The notes under the pieces were generated by a model. It had not been told where the DNA came from. It searched no databases and worked only from the letters and a program-made list of their open reading frames with translations. Positions 20,232 through 29,975 of a stretch of 30,093 nt of DNA are shown piece by piece. Source of the stretch: Priapulus caudatus (lineage: Eukaryota > Priapulida > Priapulimorpha > Priapulimorphida > Priapulidae); contig NW_014577653.1 of NCBI RefSeq assembly GCF_000485595.1, forward strand, positions 82,577-112,669, in the 5' to 3' direction. How positions within the stretch are numbered: position 1 is the stretch's first letter; each line of letters opens with the position of its first letter. The position numbers and the translations under genes are program-made.

Positions 20232-21300
20232 TTAGCTCATCTGACGTAGTCAAGGGGGGGATTTGCAAGGCTTGCTTTTTTTAGGAATCGCATGATTGTC
20301 CGTCCATCCGTCCTCGTGAACAGTTGGGCACAAATCTTAACCGCCTCGACGTACCGGGTCACGATATTTGGACCGCTCGGGAGGGGGGGGCTCGTGGAAA
20401 GGATCGGGATGACCAATTGCGGGGTCAATGAGTCAAGGGTCGGAGGGGGACATATTTTCCCCCTTCTCTTAGCGCTATAGGAGGAAATCGGACATTGCGG
20501 GCCAAATTCTGAACGGCTCGACTTATGTATGCTCTTAATATTCGGTGTATAGTGTGATGGGCAGGAAACCCATCACCAGTGCGAAATTGGAGGTCACAGG
20601 TCAAAGGGCAGTGGGCGAAAGGTCAGATATCAGACATTTTCTGAGGACATGGCCTAATGGACAGAGTGAAAAACTTTTTTGTTTCAGCGCTGACCTACCA
20701 TTTTTATCACTTTATTGAAAGTACCATGAAATGTGCTTTCCACTGACGTGCAAAGAGCAAGTGTCTGATAAACCTTTTGACCCTCAAGAGGAGGGTTAAA
20801 CATGGATTTGTTGACTGTTAACAAAGGACTGAACTGCTTTTGGCATTATCAGAGCCATATACCTGTGTGGATGTGAGGCTACATTTGCAGTTCAATTGCA
20901 AAGACAAAAGTTTGTTGAACAAGGTTTACGCTCCTTAAATCATATTATTTTCTAAAGCTGTCTGTATATTAATAGCACCCTGAATGCTCGCGTGGCTACC
21001 GTCATCCAAAATGTAGGCAAAAACCCGGGGACAACCCATTACTCATGCATGGGGGTGAACTGGCACTTCTATTCTAATAAACATGCACACCTAGAATAGA
21101 GATGTATTTAATTTATTACTCACATCTGAGCGAAATTGTCGCCTGCCTGAATATACTTGGATTTTAGCCTGTGAATTTCAGCAACTCAATGAAATTAGGT
21201 TATCTCTACTTTCTTGACTTATCACCAACGTAGGAAGGGCGATGCCATCTTTGATTATTGATTACGCTTGCACGCGCCATCTCATAGCAACTATAGGCCT
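20232..21300 (+). mobile_element. Hairpin-ended repeat, copy 3
   Basis: It starts TTAGCTCATCTGACGTAGTC (the palindrome is decayed), then a GTCCGTCCATCCGTCC zone, GTTGGGCACAAATCTTAACC, TGGAGGTCACAGGTCAAAGG, TTTTGACCCTCAAGAGGAGG, and ends at GCGCCATCT (21274-21282) with the following CTCATAGCAACT also shared. It is the inverted partner of 11395-12405, about 8 kb away. The middle (20990-21230) is diverged between the copies. Confidence 0.6.
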
Positions 21301-21591
21301 AGTGATACATTATGACACGATAAATAAGACAGTCGAGCAGGTATGAAGTAGGATGCAGTGTTAGGGTTTAGTTTTAGTGTTAATACCTATGCCAAACAGT
21401 TTTGATGACGACGTAGCCGGTTTAGCGATGGAACAATTTCAATTTCAACCTTTTGCAGTTCAGAAACAAAGGCCAGTACAGTAGAGCAGCAGACCTCAGA
21501 TGAGCACTGGTGCTAATGCGGCACTTGTTAACCATCATTTTATTATTGAAACGGCCCAAGTGCCTGTTATCGCAACCAAAGAAATTTTGTC

Positions 21592-22430
21592 TTGCAATTA
21601 AATCGTAAACTCCATCGAAGTTTTCTAAATGATATTGTCTGTGATAAACTTGCAGATGGAGTTGCAAAACCCTTTTGGAGGTTTATGAAGTGTAAAAAAC
21701 GGGAAACTGGTATCCTATCTCTTCTCCGTGGTGATGGTATTTCCTGTGAGTTCCCTGCATCGAAAGCTTGTTTGCTAAGTAATCAATTCAAGTCGGTTTT
21801 CTCTACTTCTTGTGTAACACCTACTCCAACTTTAAATTATAAGTTCCCCTTGATGAGCAAAATTGTTATCTCCCTAAGTGGCGTATGCTCGGTACTTAAG
21901 AATATATATCCCCACATAAGGCTGCTGGTCTCGATAAGGTCCCTGGTTTTATTCTGCATCATTTTGCGCATGAGCTTGGGCCTTCTCTACACAATTTGTT
22001 TTGTCAGTCATACGATCTAGGTTATCTTCCTTTTGATTGGAAAAAGGCTCTTATAACCCCAGTTTATAAAGGTGGTGGATCTTCCCTTGCGTCAAATTAT
22101 CGCCCAATATCTTTGACTTCTTTTTGCTCTAAGGCTTTTGAGCATATATATAGTCTACTCCTCTGTTATGAACCATTTCGATAGGCATGATATCCTGTCC
22201 CATCATCAACATGGGTTTCGGCATGGGTTTTCTACCGTTACCCAGTTAATCAACGTTTTTCATGACTGGACATTAAGTCTTGACAAATCTCAGCAGGTTG
22301 ATGCAGTATTCCTAGATTTTAGTAAGGCCTTTGATACTTCCTCATGACCTTTTAATTTTCAAACTTGGTCACTTGGATTTGGATACTAAGTACTACGTTA
22401 AAATGGATCTCTGACTTTTTGAAGGATGAA
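21592..22430 (+). pseudogene. Non-LTR retrotransposon reverse transcriptase fragment (CR1/jockey-like)
   Basis: Pieces in three frames carry the fingers-palm start of a non-LTR reverse transcriptase: LPFDWKKALITPVYKGG and NYRPISLTS (22024-22118), then DILSHHQHGFRHGFS, TQL and VDAVFLDFSKAFDT (22185-22337), followed by a WISDFL segment (about 22400). Frame changes at about 21900, 22145 and 22340 break the product, and the catalytic FADD-type box and downstream thumb are missing. The sequence is cut off near 22430 by a repeat arm. The motif order fits CR1/jockey-clade elements; the exact clade needs a tree. It is a dead 5'- and 3'-truncated copy. Confidence 0.85.
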
Positions 22431-22698
22431 GCTGCCTTTTGTTTAAATACAGGCGGGCAATCGGCTTGGATTGATGGCCAAAGAATGGATAATTGTGTCA
22501 TACGTTTTAGTCTGTATCTCCGGATTGCTTGTGTATACGAGGAAACGATTTCGCACGATGCTAGGCGAATGTACTGTGTACGATTTGAGCACAAGTTGGA
22601 TGAGTTACTTGTAGTAAATCGTAGGTATTATAAGGCTAGTAAATGACGAATTTCCCTTGTTTATTGATGTCACACTCCTTCCCTATTATCTACTCCTG
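22430..22698 (+). mobile_element. Solo arm of the foldback element
   Basis: About 88-90 percent similar over most of its length to the right arm of 15747-16505, ending at the same CTACTCCTG (22698). Similarity begins at AGCTGCCTTTTGTTT (about 22430), exactly where the reverse-transcriptase frame stops being recognisable. It is a single arm with no inverted partner. Confidence 0.7.
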
Positions 22699-22852
22699 AT
22701 TTATATGATATTCATTGGTAACTATTGAAATTGAAGGATTCAAGTACATAATATAATAAATGTCGCTCTGGATTTGTTTTAAAGTTTTATGAATGGGTAA
22801 TTACTAATTTCTCAGCACACTCACATACACGTTTTTCTTGCATTTTCCCCAG

Positions 22853-23094
22853 CTGCTAAACTTAAAGTGGGGTTTTCTAGTAAGAACGAAGCAAAACTAA
22901 GAATGAATTTCTTAAATGAAAGAAAACAAGCCTTTGTCAAATATGGCGATACATCGATTTGTTTCATTTGCAAAATTAATTGTTGTTTGCTGCAAATTGC
23001 TGGACAGCGGAAATTGCATTTGGAAGCGTTATGCTGCACACCTGAGCTAGTAAACACAGTTTTTAATGTGATTAACAGCTATCAGTCTGGCTGA
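22853..23094 (+). other. Open frame after a good acceptor, unassigned
   Basis: A pyrimidine tract and CAG (22831-22852) precede an open frame of about 80 codons containing CFICKINCC, a Cys-rich stretch. It sits just upstream of the first EndoU exon, but none of its in-frame donors gives the phase needed to join 23116. It may be a separate upstream exon joined through an unseen exon, or a mobile-element fragment. I do not recognise it. Confidence 0.25.
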
Positions 23095-23115
23095 CCTTGC
23101 AAATTTTTTTTATAG

Positions 23116-26100
23116 GTTTACGCCTAATGAAAAGATATCACAAATCGTTACTAAATTGTGGAACTTGGACGAAAATCGTCTTGAGCCAGGAAAGGATTAT
23201 GACATAGATCTGCAAGGTAATCAAGGGCATAAAGGCAGATCGTCATTGTTCAGAAATACTTGCATTTAAAGCACCTCCATGGTTGTATATATCTGCATCC
23301 TATATACACGTAAATTTGCATCACAGAGGTATGAATGTAAATTATCGGCCTGGTTCCAAACCAAAATTAACAATAATTCTAAGTACTTGGAACTCATGAT
23401 TGTCATGCATTTTAACATTCTTAACGGTTTCCAATTTAATGATGTGTTTTATACTTACAGGTTATACAAAAGTGTACAGAAAGGGCAGTGCAGATTATGC
23501 ACGGGAGCCCCTGTTTACATTTGTAAATGAAGAAGAGGTGTTCGAACGTGAGACCTATAACCGTAAGTAAAATGTACAGTATTACTTTAATAATGTTGTC
23601 CTACTCAAATTTATGCTTCCGATTGCACTGAATGTGCTGTGAATCCTCATGGCTGAATGTGCCTGGGTGATGAATTGACTGTGCGGTGTGAGTCATGTAC
23701 GGTGGATAAATACCGTTTGTTAGCGTTAATTTGCAGTTACTATGTACAGGTATAGTAAAAGCTAACTATTACCATCAGTCTTATCTATTTGCTCTCTTAC
23801 TCATCCCAATGTGATGTATTATTGGTGTTTAGCCATGTTAACAGCTGCATGTGGCAATTATGGGCCAGATAAAGGTTGGTTTACTGAACACATTCTGGCA
23901 CCATCGCTTGCCCAATATCAGCAGGAAGTTGCATTATTTGCCATGCTAGTTTGGTAGGCGAGAAAATTTCTAGAAAGTTTCACCAGGAAGATGTGGTGCA
24001 GATTGACGTCAACAATGTTAGAGGGCGTACCAATCATGAGTACAGATGGTTTAAATTTTGGAACGTTTTGTGATGGGTAAAGAGAGATGAGAGTTAAGAG
24101 CAAAAAAGAAAAGCCAGGGTTTGTGTTAGTGAATAGGAAAGAGCCAAGAGAGGCAAGGAAACGAATTTTTACAAAAGGGAAACGGTTTATGTTAGTGAAT
24201 AGGAACGAGATAAGAGATAGGACGAAAAGTGTGAAGACATGATTTTTGTGCATAGGAGTGCATAGGAGTGGATATATTGTCCATTTTGTTCATATTGTCC
24301 ATTTGTGAATAGGAACGGGAAGGGAGAGAAGAGGAAGAGAGTGTAGGAGGAATTGGTCTTACTGAGTGTTGTGTTTGTGACACATTGACTTTAGATTTTA
24401 GACTGCTGCTGAACAATTACACGTGTGAAGCTGGCGTCAGTGAGGAAGTGACACCTGCAGAGATGCATGAGAACCAGCTATTCATCGACGCAATCATGGA
24501 GACAGACGTCATGAAGGTATCGTCACAATATCAGAGATGCCAACCACTACGATTTATCCGTATTTTATACGAATTTCTATTCATTTTGCACCACTATGAC
24601 CAGTTTGTATCAAACTACGAATTTCACTGTGATCCAAAAAAAAATTTTTTTTAATTTATTGTCATTTTTGACCCTCAGAATGCAGGAAATTGCATCTCAG
24701 AATCAAACATTTTTTCGGGGGGGGAGCATGTCGGACCCCCTAGCAAACTCGGGTCACTACGTGACCCTCAAACTACTAATTTGATGGCCAGAAACTACAG
24801 ATTGCTTCAAATATGTGTTGGCATCTCTGCAATATTAGCATAATGATTAAGCCTCTCTATATACTAACTGGAGAGCAGTTAGCTAATCCACAGTCGGTGA
24901 GAAAGTGAAATCACTGTGCCACTAGCCACTACCTTGCATAGCTCAACCTACCGTCATGCACACCATGGTATTTGAAATGGAAAATAATGAAATGCATTTA
25001 ACATTCTTATGGGCATGACAACAAACTTTGATGAATAGAAGAAAAAAAAATATATAGAGAGAGAGACGGAGAGGAAAGTGAGAGTGAGTGAGTGAGAGAG
25101 AGAGAGACAGAACGAGACAATATGATATCTATATATAGACGGTTTGCACAGAATATCACTAGTCATGTGAAACTTGTCTATTCTACCATGATTCTCTTGT
25201 TTGTTTGCATGAAAGTCCAGTAAGAAGCTATGATTCATGTCCAATATTGTTAGCCCATCTATGTTGAATTGATGATTAAGGATGGCACTAGAAGGCATGT
25301 ATCTATCTAACCTTAATAACAGCACAAATATTGACGCATATACAGTGTTCCGATATTGCATGTGCTAGAGGGCAACCTCAAAAACCAACAGGTAAAAAAT
25401 CGAGTTGGTCAGATCATATCTCACTAGGTCGAAGCATCACATATCACGAGCAGTAAGCTGGAAATTAAAGCCATACAACAAAATTCTTTTGAGTGTCATT
25501 CAAGTTTAGAAGCACAGGTGTAAATCACGACTTTAAAATATCTACCTTTTGCTACTCTATTGACAGCAACATTAAAGTGGGAGGAGTACTTTAATATGAA
25601 GCCTTGCAAGCGAATAAGAGTTGTGTAGATGTGCTGTTATTCATGCCCCTTGGAAATGTACATCTGGTACAGGTGTACAGTCATGCACTGTAATGTAATA
25701 AATACAAACCAGTTTCTATTTAGGAGGCTCATCGCGTCTTGGTAGATAATGAAAAAGCATCAGAAGATGAGGAGGAATTCAAGCAACAACTCTACGACTT
25801 GTGGTTTAAACTTTACCGGCGAACAAAGGGCAACAGGTACTAATCTCATATATAAACACGAACTTGTTTTGTGGCACTTGTATAAATATATATATGTGTG
25901 CGTGTGTGCGTGCGTGCGTGAAATTCTCGTGTGCATATCAAGCTTGCTTACTTTTCTAAACATTTAACTATAATTTACAAATAAATCCATCTCCAAAATG
26001 CATGCATGTTTGTATTTGCATAGGGCAGGTGGTTACATGTGTGCATTTGTATGTGCATGCATGCATCTCTGGGTACATAATTACTGATTGTGTAATGACT

Positions 26101-26789
26101 TTGTCTCTTCTATTTTCATAACTAGATCTTTGGACTCATCTGGTTTTGAACATGTTTTCGTTGGAGAGACACGAGGAGAGAAAGATGTGATTGGTTTCCA
26201 TAACTGGATACAATTTTACCTGCAAGAAAAACTTGGTCATGTCGACTATTTGGGATACATACCTCGAGGAACAGTAAGTATTACGATCCTCTTACTACTT
26301 CTGTCAGCACCTCCTGTTGTCATTCTAGCTTAATTCTTTTCTTTTGATTCTAATTACATATTCCTAGTTCGTTCTAAGGTGAACTTTATGTTCATTACCT
26401 TACAATACAAAACTTACACACGGTTTTAATAACAGAAAAGTTAACAAATCCAAGTAAAATCTAATTTGTTGATAGGTAAAACGGAGGATTTTGGTACTGA
26501 TAATGATGTGAGCTATTGTTAACGCTGATGCTTCACTATTCCTGCGCAGCCCCGGGACGATGTACAACGGCTTATCAGCATCCAGTTCTCGTGGAACGAT
26601 AGTGTGAAGCCAGTCGGCAGCAGCTTCATTGGCACCAGCCCAGAGTTTGAGGTTGCACTCTACACTGTCGTCTGCCTCCTCAGTGATGACTACAAGACTC
26701 CCATCTGCATTGACGGTCAATATGAAGTGGAGATCTGCTGTCAGCGATGGGGAAGGAACTTGGGAGCAGCTTATCCTGTTGCCCAGTAA
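23116..26789 (+). CDS. ENDOU: EndoU (XendoU-family) endoribonuclease, start exon unresolved
   Basis: EndoU enzymes cleave single-stranded RNA at uridines and leave 2',3'-cyclic phosphate ends. Exons 23116-23216, 23461-23562, 24395-24516, 25724-25836, 26126-26273 and 26550-26789 (stop TAA 26787-26789) join in frame with GT-AG junctions, giving about 274 residues, the usual length of the whole catalytic domain. Family segments appear in order: [55 protein letters not shown], then the active-site exons. Both catalytic histidines are present, in [11 protein letters not shown] (codon 26151-26153) and [13 protein letters not shown] (26199-26201), and the catalytic lysine in [16 protein letters not shown] (26607-26609). 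The protein ends in AAYPV plus two residues, as is typical. The first exon starts mid-codon, so a start codon lies upstream; a signal peptide or somatomedin-B domain cannot be excluded. Secreted and cytoplasmic family members both exist. Confidence 0.93.
23985..24360. repeat. Purine-rich intronic repeats
   Basis: GTTAGTGAATAGGAA occurs at 24124-24138 and 24191-24205, and GTGAATAGGAACG again at 24305-24317, each followed by AGAGA/AGGA-rich sequence. This gives a loose 67-bp unit on a purine-rich strand inside the EndoU intron before the exon at 24395. Confidence 0.6.
24640..24780. mobile_element. Probable transposon-end fragment
   Basis: CCCTCAGAATGCAGGAAATT followed by GCATCTCAGAATC, a TTTTTTCGGGGGGG run and GACCCCCTAG resembles the subterminal region of DNA transposons widespread in invertebrates. 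Inverted ends and target duplication were not found. EndoU intron. Confidence 0.35.
25053..25112. repeat. GA microsatellite
   Basis: GAGA-rich run with GTGA interruptions in the EndoU intron between 24516 and 25724. The rest of that intron (24781-25052, 25113-25723) shows nothing recognisable. Confidence 0.85.
25893..25921. repeat. GTGC alternating tract
   Basis: TGTGTGCGTGTGTGCGTGCG-type sequence preceded by TATATA, about 60 bases past the 25836 donor. Possible Z-DNA. Confidence 0.7.
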
Positions 26790-27104
26790 ACATTCAAAGG
26801 GTGTGTTGCTGGTCTTGGTGTCAAGTGGTTTAGTGTTCTAGTCACATGGTATATAGGTTAGGTTAAGTAAGCAGCGCATTATGTATTCACTTCACATTTG
26901 AACTTTATGAGCAAGGAAAGCTAAACATGAAAGTAAACAGTGTATTATATATCCATCAGACGGCTTAGGGACAATCGGGTCTTCTAACACACTCTGTAAT
27001 GAACGATGTTGTGTGGTTCGACCTTGACCGAAGTTGGCAGGTGCATAAACAGAATTTCACGTCATACTGGACCCATATGGTCTTTTCACTGTTATCGCTA
27101 AACT
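26790..27104. other. EndoU 3' flank
   Basis: No canonical AATAAA is seen near the stop; the first clear plus-strand one is about 1.2 kb away near 27976. The real 3' end may use a variant signal. Confidence 0.4.
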
Positions 27105-27208
27105 TCAGGCATCGATCACTCGGAGTGGTGTTGGATTGAAGTTCGTGGGTTGTTTGGCCCGTTTCACCGGCCTCACCAGCACATCGTCTCCTGGCGGGGT
27201 ATTGCAGC
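27105..27208 (-). other. Possible orphan terminal exon (minus strand)
   Basis: On the minus strand an AG (CACGTGATAG) is followed by an open segment containing CNTPPGDDVLVRPVKRAK and ending in LRVIDA and a TGA stop. It is GC-rich relative to its surroundings, with third positions rich in G and C, and has a basic KRAK motif. I do not recognise the protein and see no upstream exon. The plus strand is also open and preceded by a plausible acceptor (TTCAG, about 27109), but its product is rich in Trp and His and less protein-like. Confidence 0.3.
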
Positions 27209-27666
27209 CTATCACGTGATAGTAAATGTCTGATATCAGTAGTCTTAAGAGGCAGTAGTACTGTTTGAAGAATACACTACATGATTTGCACCTTACAGCC
27301 TTATTTGTAATGTTAACCACGTGTGGTAATTTGTTAATGTTTACTTGTCCAGGCTGTTGACCAGCTCTATCAATCCAGGTTTTCTGCCAGGTGGGTGAAA
27401 GGGTAAAATTCCATATCCAAAAATATTTCTAGGGTATGGATCCATACCCCAAATTATGAGCAAAAAAATACTTGTTTATGTATGTAAGTAATAGTTGAAG
27501 TGAAAATTATAATATATGGTATTTTTGTTAAAGAAACATGAAAATTTATTTGCATACTTATATATTAATACAACAAGATGGTCACTGGTTCAAACATGAT
27601 AGTCACTGATTTAATGCACTAGTTGGTATACACTTAAGGGGGCGGTTCGGTTTGCCACTGAACCAT

Positions 27667-27885
27667 TTATCCACAAATTCGCATCAAATTGTCCATGGAG
27701 TCGAGTATAATTTGGTTCCTCAGGCACGTCTTAATCAGCTTCATATCAGAGAAGCTTTGCTCAATGGTTGCTTTTGATACTGTCGATGTCAATGGCAGTT
27801 GCATTCGTAAAAACAACTTAACATACATCTCTTTAGCAGTACGATTTTGAGGAGTCCTTTTCTCCCTTTTTTGGACCTTACCCAA
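27667..27885 (-). pseudogene. hAT-family transposase C-terminal (dimerisation) remnant
   Basis: The minus-strand frame contains ATIEQSFSDMKLIKTCLRN and MDNLMRIC, corresponding to the hATC dimerisation motif (usually xxERSFSxMKxIKTxLR then LNxLMxI). It ends in a stop just after this motif, as intact hAT transposases do. The BED finger and the catalytic core are not found nearby, so it is a fragment of an autonomous hAT element or of a domesticated hAT-like gene. Confidence 0.7.
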
Positions 27886-28877
27886 AACATTTTCTGGCGG
27901 ATATCCTGCAATCTGAGTTTCTTGTGGATACGTAGTAATGAATATCGTTCCTAAATTATGTAAATTGCATCCTTAAATAAACAGATTGGCACCCGTGTTC
28001 TCTATAGAACTAAGTTCCTATCATAAATGTCAATATTGCTCTCATATTTTCTTGCTTCTACAATTCTGTAAGGAGTGAAAAATGAGAATGCGTACAGTGT
28101 TATGTCATAAAAATGTATCGTCACAGAGAAGATATCTGTCTTTTTCAATTGCAGGTAAAATTCTAAATTTCTTGCATGTATGTGTTTCAGAACTTTAAAC
28201 ATGTTAATTAATGGTTAAATGCAAAGTGTGATTCTACATATTTATCCATACCATGGACCATGATCATATTCCCCAATGTGCAAAACGTGGGTATATGTGA
28301 TTTCATGCAGTGCATTGTGCATGTGCTGTATTGTGCAGGGAGTATAGAAAAATGTTTTCCTGACTAACCCTTTCAAGCATACGAAGATGATGTCAGTGTC
28401 CCGTCAATTCACTTGACCTCTTTGTAACACTAACAGATTTCTGAGTCAATGGACAGAATCACCTGTTTTTGAGATGTCCGCCCATCGGTATATACTATGC
28501 TATGCCAAATATAACAACAGGAAACATGTTACTCTGTATTGACTGCTCTAGAAAACAAATAACATGAATAAAAAATAAAGTAATATTACTTTTTTTTACA
28601 AATTATTAATAATAGTTGTTTTCGTATGTGCAGGAAAACCGGCGGTGTAACTGACAAGGTTAACAATGATAACTAGATAAACAATGATTTAATAGCGAAC
28701 AAACTCAACGTCAAACCAGCTGTACCGCCGGCCGCTACCAACCAAAAGTTGGAATAAAGGTTCTACCATTCTAATATCTATATTCTGTATCTTTGGCACC
28801 ACGACAGACTAAGAATATCTTAACAAATATTCATAATAATTAATATGGTCTACGCCTCTACGGTAAAACATATAACG
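27886..28877. other. No gene seen
   Basis: AT-rich. ACCGGCGGT (about 28639) and ACCGCCGG (about 28724) form an imperfect inverted pair about 90 bases apart, possibly a small MITE. AATAAA is present near 28568 and 28575 without a gene to serve. Confidence 0.4.
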
Positions 28878-29017
28878 GAGAACAATATATTATACAGAGA
28901 ATATAATGTATACAATATATATATATATATATATATGTATATATTGTTCTCAGGGTACCACCCACTGATCTTTATTATACTAACTAGTTCATATAATAGA
29001 GATCAGTACGTGGTACC
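28878..29017. repeat. Two consecutive hairpins around an AT run
   Basis: GAGAACAATATAT (28878-28890) is perfectly inverted at 28939-28951 around a (TA)n run. Immediately after, GGTACCAC..ACTGATCT (from 28954) is inverted as AGATCAGT..GTGGTACC (to 29017). The paired stems suggest cruciform-prone DNA or a decayed foldback element. Confidence 0.7.
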
Positions 29018-29072
29018 ACCATGTAGTCTGCTATGGCATGTTTTTTGTTTCATAATTCGATTTTTGTTTTAT

Positions 29073-29187
29073 GGTTGATTTTATCACATATAACATTCGA
29101 TTTATCACATATAAACATTCGATTTATCACATATAACATTTGATTTATTGCATATAACATTTGGTTTATCGCATATAATATTTGATT
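29073..29187 (+). repeat. 21-bp tandem array A (AT-rich)
   Basis: About 5.4 units of ATTCGATTTATCACATATAA plus C; two units are 22 bases. One inverted partial copy (ATGTTATATGCAATAAATCG) follows at 29197-29216. Confidence 0.85.
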
Positions 29188-29280
29188 ATTTAACCATATG
29201 TTATATGCAATAAATCGACAATAATTCCCTGTTTTAAATGTTCACATTATTTGATTTTATATCAGAAAAGAGAATCAAAC

Positions 29281-29490
29281 CATTCGATCCTGGCATCAAA
29301 CCATACGGTTTTGGAATCGAATCATTCGATCTGCGAATCGAACCATTCGATTCTGGAATCGAATCATTCGATTCACGGATCGAATGCTTCTTTTCACGGA
29401 TCAAATGATTCGATTCACGGATCGAATGCTTCGATTCACGGATCGAATGATTCGATTCACGGATTGAATGCTTTGATTCACGGAATTACG
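29281..29490 (+). repeat. 21-bp tandem array B
   Basis: Ten units of exactly 21 bases with no indels, consensus ATTCGATTCACGGATCGAAT plus one base. The unit is nearly palindromic (ATCGAAT..ATTCGAT). Later units alternate between GATTCGATT and GCTTCGATT starts, suggesting a 42-bp higher-order repeat. Confidence 0.9.
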
Positions 29491-29694
29491 TGCTTTCCGG
29501 CTGGCCGGCTCTGTCCCGAGCCACGGCTCACTTTGATCTCGGGCCCGACCGCTGACCTTCCCGTCTCCGTTTTGTACATTCCCCCTGACACCGGTTGCAT
29601 TCCCGCATCGCCATCACTTCCCTGGCGTGTGGGATTTGCCCGCTTACAATATATTGTGCATTCTGCAGGCCGGCCGGTGAGCACAAGACGCCTC
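29491..29694. other. GC-rich unique sequence
   Basis: No gene or repeat recognised; contains GGCTGGCCGGCTC and GGCCGGCCGG. Confidence 0.4.
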
Positions 29695-29975
29695 GATCGC
29701 TCTCTCCCTCTCTCACTCACTTACCACCTCGACCCCCTCCCCCCTCCCTCCCTCTCACTCACCACCTCGATCCCTCCCTCCCTCCCTCTCTCACTCACTC
29801 ACTTACCACCTCGACCCCCTCCCGATCCCTCCCTCTCTCACTCACTCACTTACCACCTCGACCCCCTCCCTCCCTCCCTCCCTTACCACCTTCTCCCCCT
29901 CCTTTATCTCCTCCCCCTTCTCCTTCCCCACCACCTCCTCCCCCTTCTCCTTCCCCACCACTTCCTCCCCTTTTT
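29695..29975. repeat. CT-rich minisatellite
   Basis: Irregular repeats built on CACTCACTTACCACCTCGAC followed by CCCCTCCC and CTCTC runs, degenerating into CCACCTCCTCCCC at the right. Complete pyrimidine strand bias over long stretches may favour triplex DNA. The open frame here is a Pro/Ser/Leu repeat translation. Confidence 0.85.

Noticed and set aside
29281-29490. CRISPR-like regular array
   Set aside because: Units are contiguous 21-mers without unique spacers, in animal DNA; it is a minisatellite.
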